From: Anaeromassilibacillus stercoravium
GTDB lineage: Bacteria > Bacillota > Clostridia > Oscillospirales > Acutalibacteraceae
Direction of reading: 5' to 3'
DNA length: 64,000 nt
NCBI GenBank assembly: GCA_019118845.1
Contig: DWYE01000033.1
Location: 3,960 to 67,959 of the forward strand
Position 1 is the stretch's first letter, and each line of letters opens with the position of its first letter. The position numbers and the translations under genes are program-made. Below, one piece after another: positions 42,639 to 50,794 of the stretch. The notes beneath the pieces were generated by a model. It was not told where the DNA came from. It worked only from the letters and a program-made list of their open reading frames with translations, and searched no databases.

Positions 42639-43409
42639 ATGGCGAAGGTTACCCTTCTAACGTATACCCCGCAGCCGGAAAAGACGGTCGCGATGGCGGC
42701 GAAGCTCTGCTATTCGCCGTCCTCCATCGACCAGATCGGCGAGGGATTGACGGAGGAAAAGACGGCTTCTTTTGTACAGATGTTGGCGGAAATCGGACAC
42801 GAAAGCCCGATCGAGCACGCCTCGTTTACCTTTGGGATCGAGGGCGTTTCCCGCTCGCTGTTGGCGCAGATCACGCGACACCGCATTGCATCGTTCAGCG
42901 TGCAGAGCCAGCGTTATGTCGCGGAGAGCGATTTTGCCTATGTGGTCCCGCCGGAGATCGAAGCGATCCCGGAGGCGAAAGCAGAATTTCTGGCGGCCAT
43001 GGAAGAGGATCGCCGGCACTATGAGCGCTTGACGGCGCTTTTAATGGAAAAACATCGAAAGGCTCTGCTGGACGAGGGAAAGAGCGAAAAGGAGGCCGCG
43101 CGTGCTGCGGAGAAACGTGCGATTGAAGATGCGCGCTTCGTGCTGCCGAACGCCTGCGAGACAAAAATGGTCTGCACGTTCAACGCACGGTCGCTCCAAA
43201 ACTTCTTTGCATTGCGCTGCTGCAACCGTGCGCAGTGGGAGATCCGGGACGTTGCAACACAGATGTTGTTTTTGGTGCGCAAGGTTGCGCCGCATCTCTT
43301 TGCAAACGCCGGCCCTGGCTGTCTGCGCGGCATTTGCCCGGAGGGGAAGATGTCCTGCGGAAAGGCAAACGAAGTACGCGCATTCTTCCATTCGGGGGAA
43401 GACGCATGA
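42639..43409 (+). CDS. thyX: FAD-dependent thymidylate synthase
   Basis: The 256-residue flavoenzyme makes dTMP from dUMP using methylene-THF. The ThyX motif RHRIASFSVQSQRY is intact; HESPIEHASFTFGIEGVSRSLLAQI precedes it and FVLPNACETKMVCTFNARSLQNFFALRCC follows with substrate-binding residues. ATG 42639 has GGAATGGAG upstream; the frame upstream to 42576 is not family-like. The end overlaps tmk by four bases (ATGA), so dTMP synthesis and its phosphorylation are translationally coupled. Confidence 0.95.
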   Translation: MAKVTLLTYTPQPEKTVAMAAKLCYSPSSIDQIGEGLTEEKTASFVQMLAEIGHESPIEHASFTFGIEGVSRSLLAQITRHRIASFSVQSQRYVAESDFAYVVPPEIEAIPEAKAEFLAAMEEDRRHYERLTALLMEKHRKALLDEGKSEKEAARAAEKRAIEDARFVLPNACETKMVCTFNARSLQNFFALRCCNRAQWEIRDVATQMLFLVRKVAPHLFANAGPGCLRGICPEGKMSCGKANEVRAFFHSGEDA

Positions 43410-44083
43410 GCGGGAAACTGATTACCCTGGAAGGGCTGGATGGAAGCGGGAAAGCGACGCAGACGGAGCTCCTGTGTAAGGAACTGGCCGGAAAGGGCAT
43501 ACGTGTGCGGAAGATTTCGTTTCCGGATTATGGGCAGCCTTCTTCCGCATTGGCAAAGATGTATTTGGACGGGAAATTTGGAGAAAATCCGGAGGATGTG
43601 TCCGCTTATGCGGCCTCTTCTTTTTATGCGGTGGACCGTTTTGCCAGCTACGCGCAGTTTTGGAAGGAAGACTACCAGAGCGGCGCAGTGATTGTTGCGG
43701 ACCGTTATTCCACCTCTAACATCGTGTTTCAGATGTCGAAGCTGCCCAGGGACGAATGGGATGCATTCATCCAGTGGGTGCAGGATTACGAATACAACAA
43801 GTTGGGGCTTCCACAACCGGATTGCACGGTTTATCTGGACATGCCCCCCTCTGTGAGTCAAAAGCTTCTGAGCGGGCGCTATCACGGCGACGAGCGAAAG
43901 AAGGATATCCACGAGCGCAATACGGCTTATCTGCGCGCGTGCCGGGAAAGTGCGGCTTACGCTGCAAAAATGCTCGGCTGGCTGGTTATAAATTGCGCAG
44001 AGGGCGACAATGCTAAACCTATGGAACAGATTCACAGGGAATTGATGAAAGAATTGGCAGGAGAGATCAACTTATATGTTTAA
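43406..44083 (+). CDS. tmk: Thymidylate kinase
   Basis: The 225-residue P-loop kinase phosphorylates dTMP to dTDP. Seen: LITLEGLDGSGKATQTELL (P-loop, with Ala where many have Ser, as in a clostridial subgroup), the DRF stretch VDRFASYAQFWKEDY, ADRYSTSNIVFQMSK, and the lid region around YHGDERKKDIHERN. The start overlaps the thyX stop; a longer frame upstream lies inside thyX and is a shadow. The product of thyX is its substrate. The next gene starts inside its end. Confidence 0.9.
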   Translation: MSGKLITLEGLDGSGKATQTELLCKELAGKGIRVRKISFPDYGQPSSALAKMYLDGKFGENPEDVSAYAASSFYAVDRFASYAQFWKEDYQSGAVIVADRYSTSNIVFQMSKLPRDEWDAFIQWVQDYEYNKLGLPQPDCTVYLDMPPSVSQKLLSGRYHGDERKKDIHERNTAYLRACRESAAYAAKMLGWLVINCAEGDNAKPMEQIHRELMKELAGEINLYV

Positions 44084-45005
44084 TTGGAAAATTCCAGAAG
44101 TTTCAGACCGAGAATGGATGCAGCCGGCGCTTTCCGCGTCCGGCGGAATGGGCAGCGAATTTGCCTTTGGCACCCTATACCTTTGGTCCTGTGCGTATGG
44201 CACGCGTGTGTGCCAGCACGACGGGTTGGTGCTGCGGTGTTCCGGGACCGAGGGGAACCGGTTCTATCAGTTGCCGTTGGGACCGGGGGATCTGCGCAGC
44301 AAGGTGGAGCTGTTGCTCGCCGACGCAAAGGAAGCTGGATGCAAATTCCGCCTGTGGGGGTTGACCAAACAGGAGACGGAACAGCTGGAAGAAGCGATGC
44401 CGGGGATGTTCCGGTTCCAATTGGACCGGGATGCGTCGGACTATATCTATGCGTCGCAGGACCTGATCCATCTGGCGGGCCGCAAGTTCCACGGGAAGCG
44501 GAACCATCTGGCGCGGTTCCAGCGTTCCTACAATTGGTCCTATGAGGACATTACGCCGGAAAACTACGCGGATTGCAAGAAGATTGCCCACGAATGGTGT
44601 GTCCAAAACGGCGGATGCGGCAAGGAGGATGGCACGGACGACGAGACCTGCGCCATCAATATGGCCTTCCGCTCCTTTGAGGAGTTGAAGCTCTCCGGCG
44701 GCCTGTTGCGTGTGGACGGCAAACCGGTGGCATTTACCGTTGGCGAGGAGATCAACCCGGAGGTCTACCTCCTTCACTTTGAAAAGGCCCTCAGCGGTTA
44801 TGAGGGGCTCTATGCCGCCATTAATCACGAATATGCGGCGAACCATCTGGAGAACTACCGTTATATCAATCGGGAAGAGGATTTGGGGATTGAGGGCTTG
44901 CGGAAAGCAAAGCTCTCTTACAACCCGGCCATCCTTTTGGAAAAATACTCCGCGACTCTGCTTTCGGAGACGGAGGAAATCACGGAATTGGAACAAGGCG
45001 ACTGA
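44076..45005 (+). CDS. DUF2156 (phosphatidylglycerol lysyltransferase-like C-domain) protein
   Basis: The 309-residue protein is a tandem GNAT-like fold of the LPG_synthase_C/DUF2156 family: FAFGTLYLWSCAYGTRVCQHDGLVLRC, RKFHGKRNHLARFQRSY (the basic KxxRNxxxxF motif) and the C-terminal YINREEDLGIEGLRKAKLSYNPAILLEKY. Family relatives transfer aminoacyl groups, but it has no membrane domain, so its acceptor is unknown. It overlaps tmk by 8 bases and is followed 17 bases later by a GNAT gene; these two families are often found together. Confidence 0.85.
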   Translation: MFNWKIPEVSDREWMQPALSASGGMGSEFAFGTLYLWSCAYGTRVCQHDGLVLRCSGTEGNRFYQLPLGPGDLRSKVELLLADAKEAGCKFRLWGLTKQETEQLEEAMPGMFRFQLDRDASDYIYASQDLIHLAGRKFHGKRNHLARFQRSYNWSYEDITPENYADCKKIAHEWCVQNGGCGKEDGTDDETCAINMAFRSFEELKLSGGLLRVDGKPVAFTVGEEINPEVYLLHFEKALSGYEGLYAAINHEYAANHLENYRYINREEDLGIEGLRKAKLSYNPAILLEKYSATLLSETEEITELEQGD

Positions 45006-45022
45006 GTGGAGGCGGTGCGGCG

Positions 45023-45916
45023 GTGATCGGTTTTGCAAAATGGGAGGACCGTCCGGCTTTGGCGGAACTCTGGCAGGTCTGTTTTGAAGAGGAACGGCGG
45101 TACGCCAATTTCTTTTTCAACAATGCGTTCCGCCCGGAGAACTGCCTGGTCTACCGCGTTGCGGGCCGGCCGGCGGCGATGCTGCATCTGTTGCCGGCGA
45201 AGATCGTCTGCGGCGGGAAGCCGGTGCGCATCCACTATGTGTTTGCCTGTGCGACCGCGCCGGAGCACCGCTCCCACGGATACATGAATGCGCTGCTGGC
45301 CTATGCCGCGCTGGTGGGTTCCCAGAGGGAGGAGCAGTTTTCCGCGATCCTGCCCGCCAGCCCGGGACTATACGACTATTATGCAAAGTCCGATTACGTC
45401 ACTTTTTTTGAACGGGACGAATACCGGCTTTCGGCAGAACAGCTGCGGGAAAAGGCGGTTGTTCGGAGAGAACGCAGAGCGTTTACGCCTGCCACGTTGA
45501 ACCGGATGCGCAGTGCGCTGCTGCGGGATCGGGAAGGGTCCGTCCTTTGGGAGAACGGCGCGTTCTGGTTTGCGGTGGAGGACAACCGCATTTATGGCGG
45601 CAAGCTGGTGTGCGCCGAGGGACCGTCCTATGCGGTGTGCCGGCGGGAACAACCGGATGTCTGTGAGATTACCGAATTCATGAGCGCGCCGGAGCACCTG
45701 CCGGCCCTCTTTGCGGCGCTGCTTCAGGAAATGCCTGCCCAGGATTACCGCATCCGGCTTCCGAAGGGAAGCGGCCTTTTTGCAGCGGCGGGCGTGCCCT
45801 CCCTTTCGGCCCCGGAACCCGCCTTTTGCGGGATGCTCCGGCCGTTGGACGGCGCCTCCTTGGAGCAAATTCATGTTGGGGATCAAAAGCCGTATCTTGG
45901 CTTAGGAAAAGATTAA
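45023..45916 (+). CDS. GNAT-family N-acetyltransferase (Eis-like)
   Basis: The 297-residue protein has an N-terminal acetyl-CoA-binding GNAT core (about 1-130), with YVFACATAPEHRSHGYMNALLAYA as motif A, and a second degenerate GNAT-like half, as in Eis-type enzymes. The GTG start at 45023 follows GGAGGCGG. It lies directly behind the DUF2156 gene in the same operon. The acceptor (amine of a small molecule or peptide) is unknown. Confidence 0.8.
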   Translation: MIGFAKWEDRPALAELWQVCFEEERRYANFFFNNAFRPENCLVYRVAGRPAAMLHLLPAKIVCGGKPVRIHYVFACATAPEHRSHGYMNALLAYAALVGSQREEQFSAILPASPGLYDYYAKSDYVTFFERDEYRLSAEQLREKAVVRRERRAFTPATLNRMRSALLRDREGSVLWENGAFWFAVEDNRIYGGKLVCAEGPSYAVCRREQPDVCEITEFMSAPEHLPALFAALLQEMPAQDYRIRLPKGSGLFAAAGVPSLSAPEPAFCGMLRPLDGASLEQIHVGDQKPYLGLGKD

Positions 45917-45947
45917 AGATCATCCGCAAGGAAAGGAGCGTTACACA

Positions 45948-46490
45948 ATGATCTATGTATTTTTGGCAAATGGATTTGAAGAAATTGAAGCGCTGGCGAC
46001 CGTGGATATCCTCCGCCGCGCGGAACTGGATGTCAAAACCGTGGGCGTGGGCGGCAAGACCGTCACGGGTTCGCATGGAATCCCGGTGACTGCGGATATC
46101 GAGGAAAAGGATGTCACGACGGACGACATGGAATTGGTCGTTTTGCCGGGCGGCATGCCGGGCACGCTGAACCTGGAGAAGTCCCCGATTGTGATGGCGT
46201 CCGTGCGCTATTGCCTGGACAACAGCATCTATGTGGCGGCCATCTGCGCGGCGCCCTCCATCCTGGGGCATATCGGCGCGCTGAAAGGCTGTACCGCGAC
46301 GTGTTTCCCGGGGTTTGAAAAAGAATTGGAGGGGGCGAGCCTTTCCTCCCAGCCGGTCTGCGTCAGCGGACGCATCATCACCGGCAAGGGCGCAGGGGTA
46401 GCGGTGGACTTTGCCCTGCGCATTGTGGCGGAGCTCTGCGGCTCGCAGAAATCGGCTGCGATAAAGAAATCCATCCAGTGTCAGAACTGA
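45948..46490 (+). CDS. DJ-1/PfpI family protein (YajL-like)
   Basis: The 180-residue protein has the DJ-1 fold: FLANGFEEIEALATVDILRRA with the conserved Glu, VVLPGGMPGTLNL, and the nucleophile elbow VAAICAAPSILG with the reactive Cys near residue 100. Relatives protect against oxidative or glyoxal stress, with chaperone or deglycase activities debated. AAAGGAGCG lies before the ATG. It is followed 22 bases later by the 5-formyl-THF cyclo-ligase gene in the same operon. Confidence 0.9.
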   Translation: MIYVFLANGFEEIEALATVDILRRAELDVKTVGVGGKTVTGSHGIPVTADIEEKDVTTDDMELVVLPGGMPGTLNLEKSPIVMASVRYCLDNSIYVAAICAAPSILGHIGALKGCTATCFPGFEKELEGASLSSQPVCVSGRIITGKGAGVAVDFALRIVAELCGSQKSAAIKKSIQCQN

Positions 46491-46512
46491 CCCTCCTATA
46501 AAGGAAGATCGC

Positions 46513-47118
46513 ATGTATATCAAGAACATCAAGGAACTGAAAAAGAATTTGCGCGCGCGATACCGCCGCTATCGGGAGAAGATGAACGCGGAGCAAAAGA
46601 TCCGCCTGGACGCCTCGATCCAATGCCGCCTCCTGACGTTGGAGGAATACCTGCATGCAGAAACCCTCTTTATTTATGTCAGCAAGCCCATCGAGGTGGA
46701 CACTCTGGCGGTGATTAATGCTGCGCTCGCCAATCACAAACGGGTGGCCGTGCCGCGCTGTGTGCCGGATACCTTTGAAATGGAGTTTTATTACATCACC
46801 TCCCTGAGCGACCTGGAAAAGGGAACGTTCGGCGTGCTCGAACCCATTGTGGACAAATGCGAGCGCGTGGGGGATTCTTATGGGCGGGCGCTGTGCATCG
46901 TTCCTGGCTTGAGTTTTGATGCACAGGGGTACCGCCTGGGATATGGGAAAGGATATTACGACCGTTACCTTGCGCAGTTCCGCGGGATCACGGTGGGCAT
47001 ATGCTATCTGGGGTGCATCCAATGGAATTTGCCCCACGGGTATTACGACCGGCCCGTCGATATTCTGATCACAGAGAAGTATGTCCGCAGAATTGCGAGG
47101 CAGGAGGATACGCCATGA
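46513..47118 (+). CDS. 5-formyltetrahydrofolate cyclo-ligase
   Basis: The 201-residue enzyme converts 5-formyl-THF to 5,10-methenyl-THF with ATP. Seen: a basic start (LKKNLRARYRRYREKM), FIYVSKPIEVDT, VAVPRCV, and the nucleotide-binding end LCIVPGLSFDAQGYRLGYGKGYYDRYL. It supplies folate cofactors also used by ThyX nearby. The end overlaps mltG by four bases (ATGA), so the two are co-translated. Confidence 0.93.
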   Translation: MYIKNIKELKKNLRARYRRYREKMNAEQKIRLDASIQCRLLTLEEYLHAETLFIYVSKPIEVDTLAVINAALANHKRVAVPRCVPDTFEMEFYYITSLSDLEKGTFGVLEPIVDKCERVGDSYGRALCIVPGLSFDAQGYRLGYGKGYYDRYLAQFRGITVGICYLGCIQWNLPHGYYDRPVDILITEKYVRRIARQEDTP

Positions 47119-48404
47119 ATGACGATAAGCGCAACGAGGAATTGCGCCGGAGGAAAATTGAAAATTTCCGGGTGCAGATTCCCGAGGATTCATTCCCGCA
47201 GGAATCAGGCAGATCCCCGCGGGAGGAGCCGCCGGCGATCAATAGTTATAGCCGTCCGGAGAAAAACCACCGAGCGGCGGATGTCCGTATGGCGGAGCGT
47301 AAGGCGGCACGGCGGGCGGCAAAGGCCCATAAGAAGCGCAATAAACAAAAGCGTGGCAAGAACAAGCTCTTTTTCCGCCTGGTGTGGCTGATGATGGTGC
47401 TGTTCATCGGGGTTGCGCTGGCGCAGTATGCAGTCACCGGTATCAACGATATGTTGGCGATTGGACGCGATGCAGTCAATGTCACGGTTGATATTCCTAA
47501 AGGGGCCAGCACCGACCAGATCGCCCAGGTGCTGCAGGAGGCCGGCGTCATCCAGCGCTCGGACTTTTTTAAGCTCTATTCAGCGATGACGAAGGCCGAC
47601 GGCCATTACAACAACGGTACTTATAAGCTGAACACCAGCATGGATTATGAGGCGATTATCAACAATTTGCAGTCCAATGCCAACCGTGTGGACATCGTCA
47701 AGATCACATTCACAGAGGGTATGAACGCGTTGGAGATTGCTCAACTTCTGGAGGAGAACGGCGTTTGCTCCCAGGAGGACGCATTAAACTACATCAACTC
47801 CAACGCATTGGATTCGAAGTACGATTTTCTCCAGCAGCTCACCGGCGACCGTTACTATCATATGGAGGGCTACCTCTTCCCGGACACGTACGAGTTTTTC
47901 AAGGACGAATCCCCGGAGGATGCGATTTTGAAGCTGGTGAACAACTGCGACCGGAAATTGACCGACGAGATCCGTCAGGAGATCACGGCGAGCGGCATGA
48001 CCATCGACCAGGTGATGACGCTGGCCTCCATGATCCAAGCTGAGGCCGCGGATGAAGACGATATGTATATGATTTCCTCCGTCTTCCACAACCGTTTGAA
48101 CAGCGACGGGTCGAATGGGCTCCGCCGCCTGCAATCCGACCCGACCATGTACTATCCGTACCGTACGAGGGATGCTATTCCGGAGGACATCCGGGAGACG
48201 TATTCGAGCAAATACAACACGTATGAAATCGAGGGACTCCCGGCCGGACCGATTTGCAATCCCGGCTCCAAGGCGATTGACGCGGCCTTACATCCGGCGG
48301 ATACCAACTACTATTATTTCTGCCACGATGCGGACCGCAATGCGTACTATGCGGAAACCCTGGAGCAGCATCAGCAGAATCTACAGAAGGCGGGGTTGCG
48401 ATGA
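47115..48404 (+). CDS. mltG: Endolytic murein transglycosylase MltG
   Basis: The 429-residue membrane-anchored protein cuts nascent glycan strands near the membrane. Seen: a long basic cytoplasmic tail (1 to about 85), one membrane helix (about 90-110), a LysM-like part (IPKGASTDQIAQVLQEAGVI), and the YceG domain with HMEGYLFPDTYEF, the catalytic Glu in LASMIQAEAADEDD, VFHNRLN, LQSDPTMYY and the C-terminal YNTYEIEGLPAGPICNPG. The start overlaps the previous gene and the stop overlaps the U32 gene, both as ATGA. Confidence 0.95.
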   Translation: MNDDKRNEELRRRKIENFRVQIPEDSFPQESGRSPREEPPAINSYSRPEKNHRAADVRMAERKAARRAAKAHKKRNKQKRGKNKLFFRLVWLMMVLFIGVALAQYAVTGINDMLAIGRDAVNVTVDIPKGASTDQIAQVLQEAGVIQRSDFFKLYSAMTKADGHYNNGTYKLNTSMDYEAIINNLQSNANRVDIVKITFTEGMNALEIAQLLEENGVCSQEDALNYINSNALDSKYDFLQQLTGDRYYHMEGYLFPDTYEFFKDESPEDAILKLVNNCDRKLTDEIRQEITASGMTIDQVMTLASMIQAEAADEDDMYMISSVFHNRLNSDGSNGLRRLQSDPTMYYPYRTRDAIPEDIRETYSSKYNTYEIEGLPAGPICNPGSKAIDAALHPADTNYYYFCHDADRNAYYAETLEQHQQNLQKAGLR

Positions 48405-49636
48405 GCGATATCAGAGACAACCGGCCGGAGTTGTTGGCGCCGGCCGGGGATATGGAATGCCTGCGTGCGGCGCTGGACTTCGGGGCGGATGCGGTCTATC
48501 TGGCGGGCCAGATGTTTGGCATGCGCACGGCGCCCTCCAATTTTACCCGTGAAGAGCTGCAAACAGCGGTCGCCCTGGCGCATGCGCGCGGGGTACGGGT
48601 GTATGTAACCTGCAACACGGTGCCGCGCAACAAGGAGATCGACCTGCTCCCGGACTATCTTGCATTTTTGCAGGAGGCGGGAGTGGATGCTCTGATCGTC
48701 ACCGATTTAGGGGTGATCGACCTCGCCAAGCGCTATGCGCCGAAGGTGGAATTGCATGTCTCCACCCAGGCCGGCATCACCAATTACGCGGCGGCGAACG
48801 CCTTTTACCAGCTCGGCGCCAAGCGCGTGGTGCTGGCGCGCGAAACGACCATGGAGGAGATCGCGGAGATCCGGGCGAAAACGCCGAAGGATCTGGAAAT
48901 CGAGGCGTTTGTGCATGGCGCGATGTGCATGTCGTTCTCGGGGCGGTGCTTACTGTCCAACTATATGGCGGGCCGTGATGCCAATCGGGGCGCCTGCGCG
49001 CAGCCGTGCCGGTGGAAGTATGCGTTGGTCGAGGAAAAGCGCCCCGGCCAATATATGCCCATCTACCAGGAGGGGGAGGGTTCCTATATCCTGAACTCCA
49101 AAGACATGTGCATGGTGCGCCATCTGCCGGAGCTGCTCCGGGCGGGGGTTACCAGCCTAAAGATCGAGGGACGTGCAAAGTCGTCGTATTACGTGGCGGT
49201 GACGACGAACGCCTACCGCTGGGCGCTGGACGAGCTGAAGCAGCATCCGGACATCCCTGTTTCGCCTTGGATTGTGGAAGAGCTGGATAAGATCAGCCAC
49301 AGGCCCTATAGCACGGGCTTTTATCTCGGCGGCGAGCCGGGCCAGGAGACCGTCCAGGGCGGGTATGTGCGCAATTACGAGGTGATCGCCGTCTGCGAGG
49401 ACTACCACGACGGCATTGCAATTTTATCACAGAGGAACCGCTTTTTCCGCGGGGAGACGGCGGACGTGTTGGAGGTCGGGGAACAGCCCTTCGACCTGCC
49501 GCTGGACGAACTGTTCGATCAGGACGGGCAGCCGATCGAGTCCGCGCCGCATGCGACCATGACAGTCCTGTTAAAAACAGAACGGCCGCTCAAACGCGGG
49601 GCGATCCTGCGGCACCGCCGCACAGAGGATTCCTAA
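48401..49636 (+). CDS. Peptidase U32 family protein (TrhP/RlhA-type)
   Basis: The 411-residue protein matches U32 proteins now known as RNA hydroxylation enzymes (TrhP, RlhA). Seen: ELLAPAGDMECLRAALDFGADAVYLAG, LHVSTQAGITNYAAANAFYQLGAKRVVLARE, and the cysteine set AMCMSFSGRCLLSNYMAGRDANRGACAQPCRW for an iron-sulfur cluster, then LKIEGRAKSSYYVA. It most likely modifies tRNA or rRNA rather than cleaving protein. It overlaps mltG by four bases, a linkage also seen in Bacillus (yrrL region). Confidence 0.9.
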   Translation: MSDIRDNRPELLAPAGDMECLRAALDFGADAVYLAGQMFGMRTAPSNFTREELQTAVALAHARGVRVYVTCNTVPRNKEIDLLPDYLAFLQEAGVDALIVTDLGVIDLAKRYAPKVELHVSTQAGITNYAAANAFYQLGAKRVVLARETTMEEIAEIRAKTPKDLEIEAFVHGAMCMSFSGRCLLSNYMAGRDANRGACAQPCRWKYALVEEKRPGQYMPIYQEGEGSYILNSKDMCMVRHLPELLRAGVTSLKIEGRAKSSYYVAVTTNAYRWALDELKQHPDIPVSPWIVEELDKISHRPYSTGFYLGGEPGQETVQGGYVRNYEVIAVCEDYHDGIAILSQRNRFFRGETADVLEVGEQPFDLPLDELFDQDGQPIESAPHATMTVLLKTERPLKRGAILRHRRTEDS

Positions 49637-49657
49637 GAGTAAGAGGAGGCAATCCAT

Positions 49658-50722
49658 TTGGAAGCTGTACAGACCACTCCAACGCAGAAGGTGCGCTACG
49701 ATTGGGTGGACGCGCTGAAATTCCTTGGTATTTCGTCCATCTATGTCGGCCATATGGGGGAAGCGGCCGGCGCGCTGTATCCGTTTACGTTTCAGTACTG
49801 TGTGGCCTTGTTCTTCTTGGCGTCGGGTTTTTTTGCCCCACACACCGAACAGCAGGCCTTTTGGCCGTTTCTCAAGAAGAAGTTTTGCGCCATCGTATTG
49901 CCGTACTTTGCGTTCAGCGCCATCAATGTGGTGGTGAATGTGCTCACCTGGGGCTGCTCGTTTACCGAATTTGTAGACCTGATGGTTGCGGTGTTCATGG
50001 GCGTACGGACGAAAACGGCTGCTGCCGCCCTGTGGTTCCTTCCGTGCCTGTTTGTGATTTCGATTGGGCACTACCTGCTGAAGAAACTCCTGCGGTGGGA
50101 ATGGCTGGTTGTTTTGGTGGGCCTCGGCTTTTACGTGGCGACGGAGATCGGCATTCCCTACCGGCCGGTGGGAGAGCCGCGCATGTTCTTCGGCATCGAC
50201 AGCGCGATGTGCTATATCCTCTACTATGCTTTGGGCGCGGCGCTTTTTCCCTATTTGAAGGACTTCCATTTTCGTTCGTTGAAGCCGTGGGCAAAGGCGC
50301 TCTTTTGGGCTGTGACGCTGGCGTGTGCATTTGTCGCATGTGTGGTTTATTTTAAGGGGCCGTCGTTCCCGATTGACGCGCTGCCGTTCGAACTGCCAAG
50401 GGCTATCAGCGTGTTTTATTCCGCTGGCTTGGCGCTATCGCTTGTCTTCCTGAATTTTATCGGGGCAAAACTGCTCGCGCATGTACACGCATTTACGGAA
50501 ATCGGCCGCAATACGCTGATTCTGTGCGGCACAGAAAATATTATGAAGGAGATTCTCGCGGCCTTGGTCTCCCTGACCGGGTTGAAGCTGGAAATCTCCT
50601 CCCATTTTGCCGCTTTCGTCTATGCATTTTTCATTCTGTATCTTTCCAGCCGGACGGTAATCCCGCTGATCCGGGACCATTCCAAAATCCTTTCCGGGAC
50701 ATTCCGGTTCGGGGAATCCTGA
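49658..50722 (+). CDS. Acyltransferase 3 family membrane protein
   Basis: The 354-residue protein has about ten hydrophobic helices and the acyltransferase 3 start pattern: RYDWVDALKFLGISSIYVGHMG, with the conserved His, then VALFFLASGFF. Such proteins acetylate or acylate cell-wall or exported sugars. The TTG start at 49658 follows AGAGGAGG, 8 bases upstream. It is the last gene of the run starting at DJ-1 and is closed by a terminator. The substrate is unknown. Confidence 0.85.
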   Translation: MEAVQTTPTQKVRYDWVDALKFLGISSIYVGHMGEAAGALYPFTFQYCVALFFLASGFFAPHTEQQAFWPFLKKKFCAIVLPYFAFSAINVVVNVLTWGCSFTEFVDLMVAVFMGVRTKTAAAALWFLPCLFVISIGHYLLKKLLRWEWLVVLVGLGFYVATEIGIPYRPVGEPRMFFGIDSAMCYILYYALGAALFPYLKDFHFRSLKPWAKALFWAVTLACAFVACVVYFKGPSFPIDALPFELPRAISVFYSAGLALSLVFLNFIGAKLLAHVHAFTEIGRNTLILCGTENIMKEILAALVSLTGLKLEISSHFAAFVYAFFILYLSSRTVIPLIRDHSKILSGTFRFGES

Positions 50723-50728
50723 TGGTTT

Positions 50729-50771
50729 AAATGTCCTCTTGCCAGGCCATACTGACAAGAGGACATTTTCT
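50729..50771 (+). terminator. Terminator after the acyltransferase gene
   Basis: AAATGTCCTCTTG (50729-50741) pairs with 50756-50769 around a 14-base loop, ending in TTTTC. Confidence 0.82.
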
Positions 50772-50794
50772 ATTTGATGGAGAGGAGGAGCGGT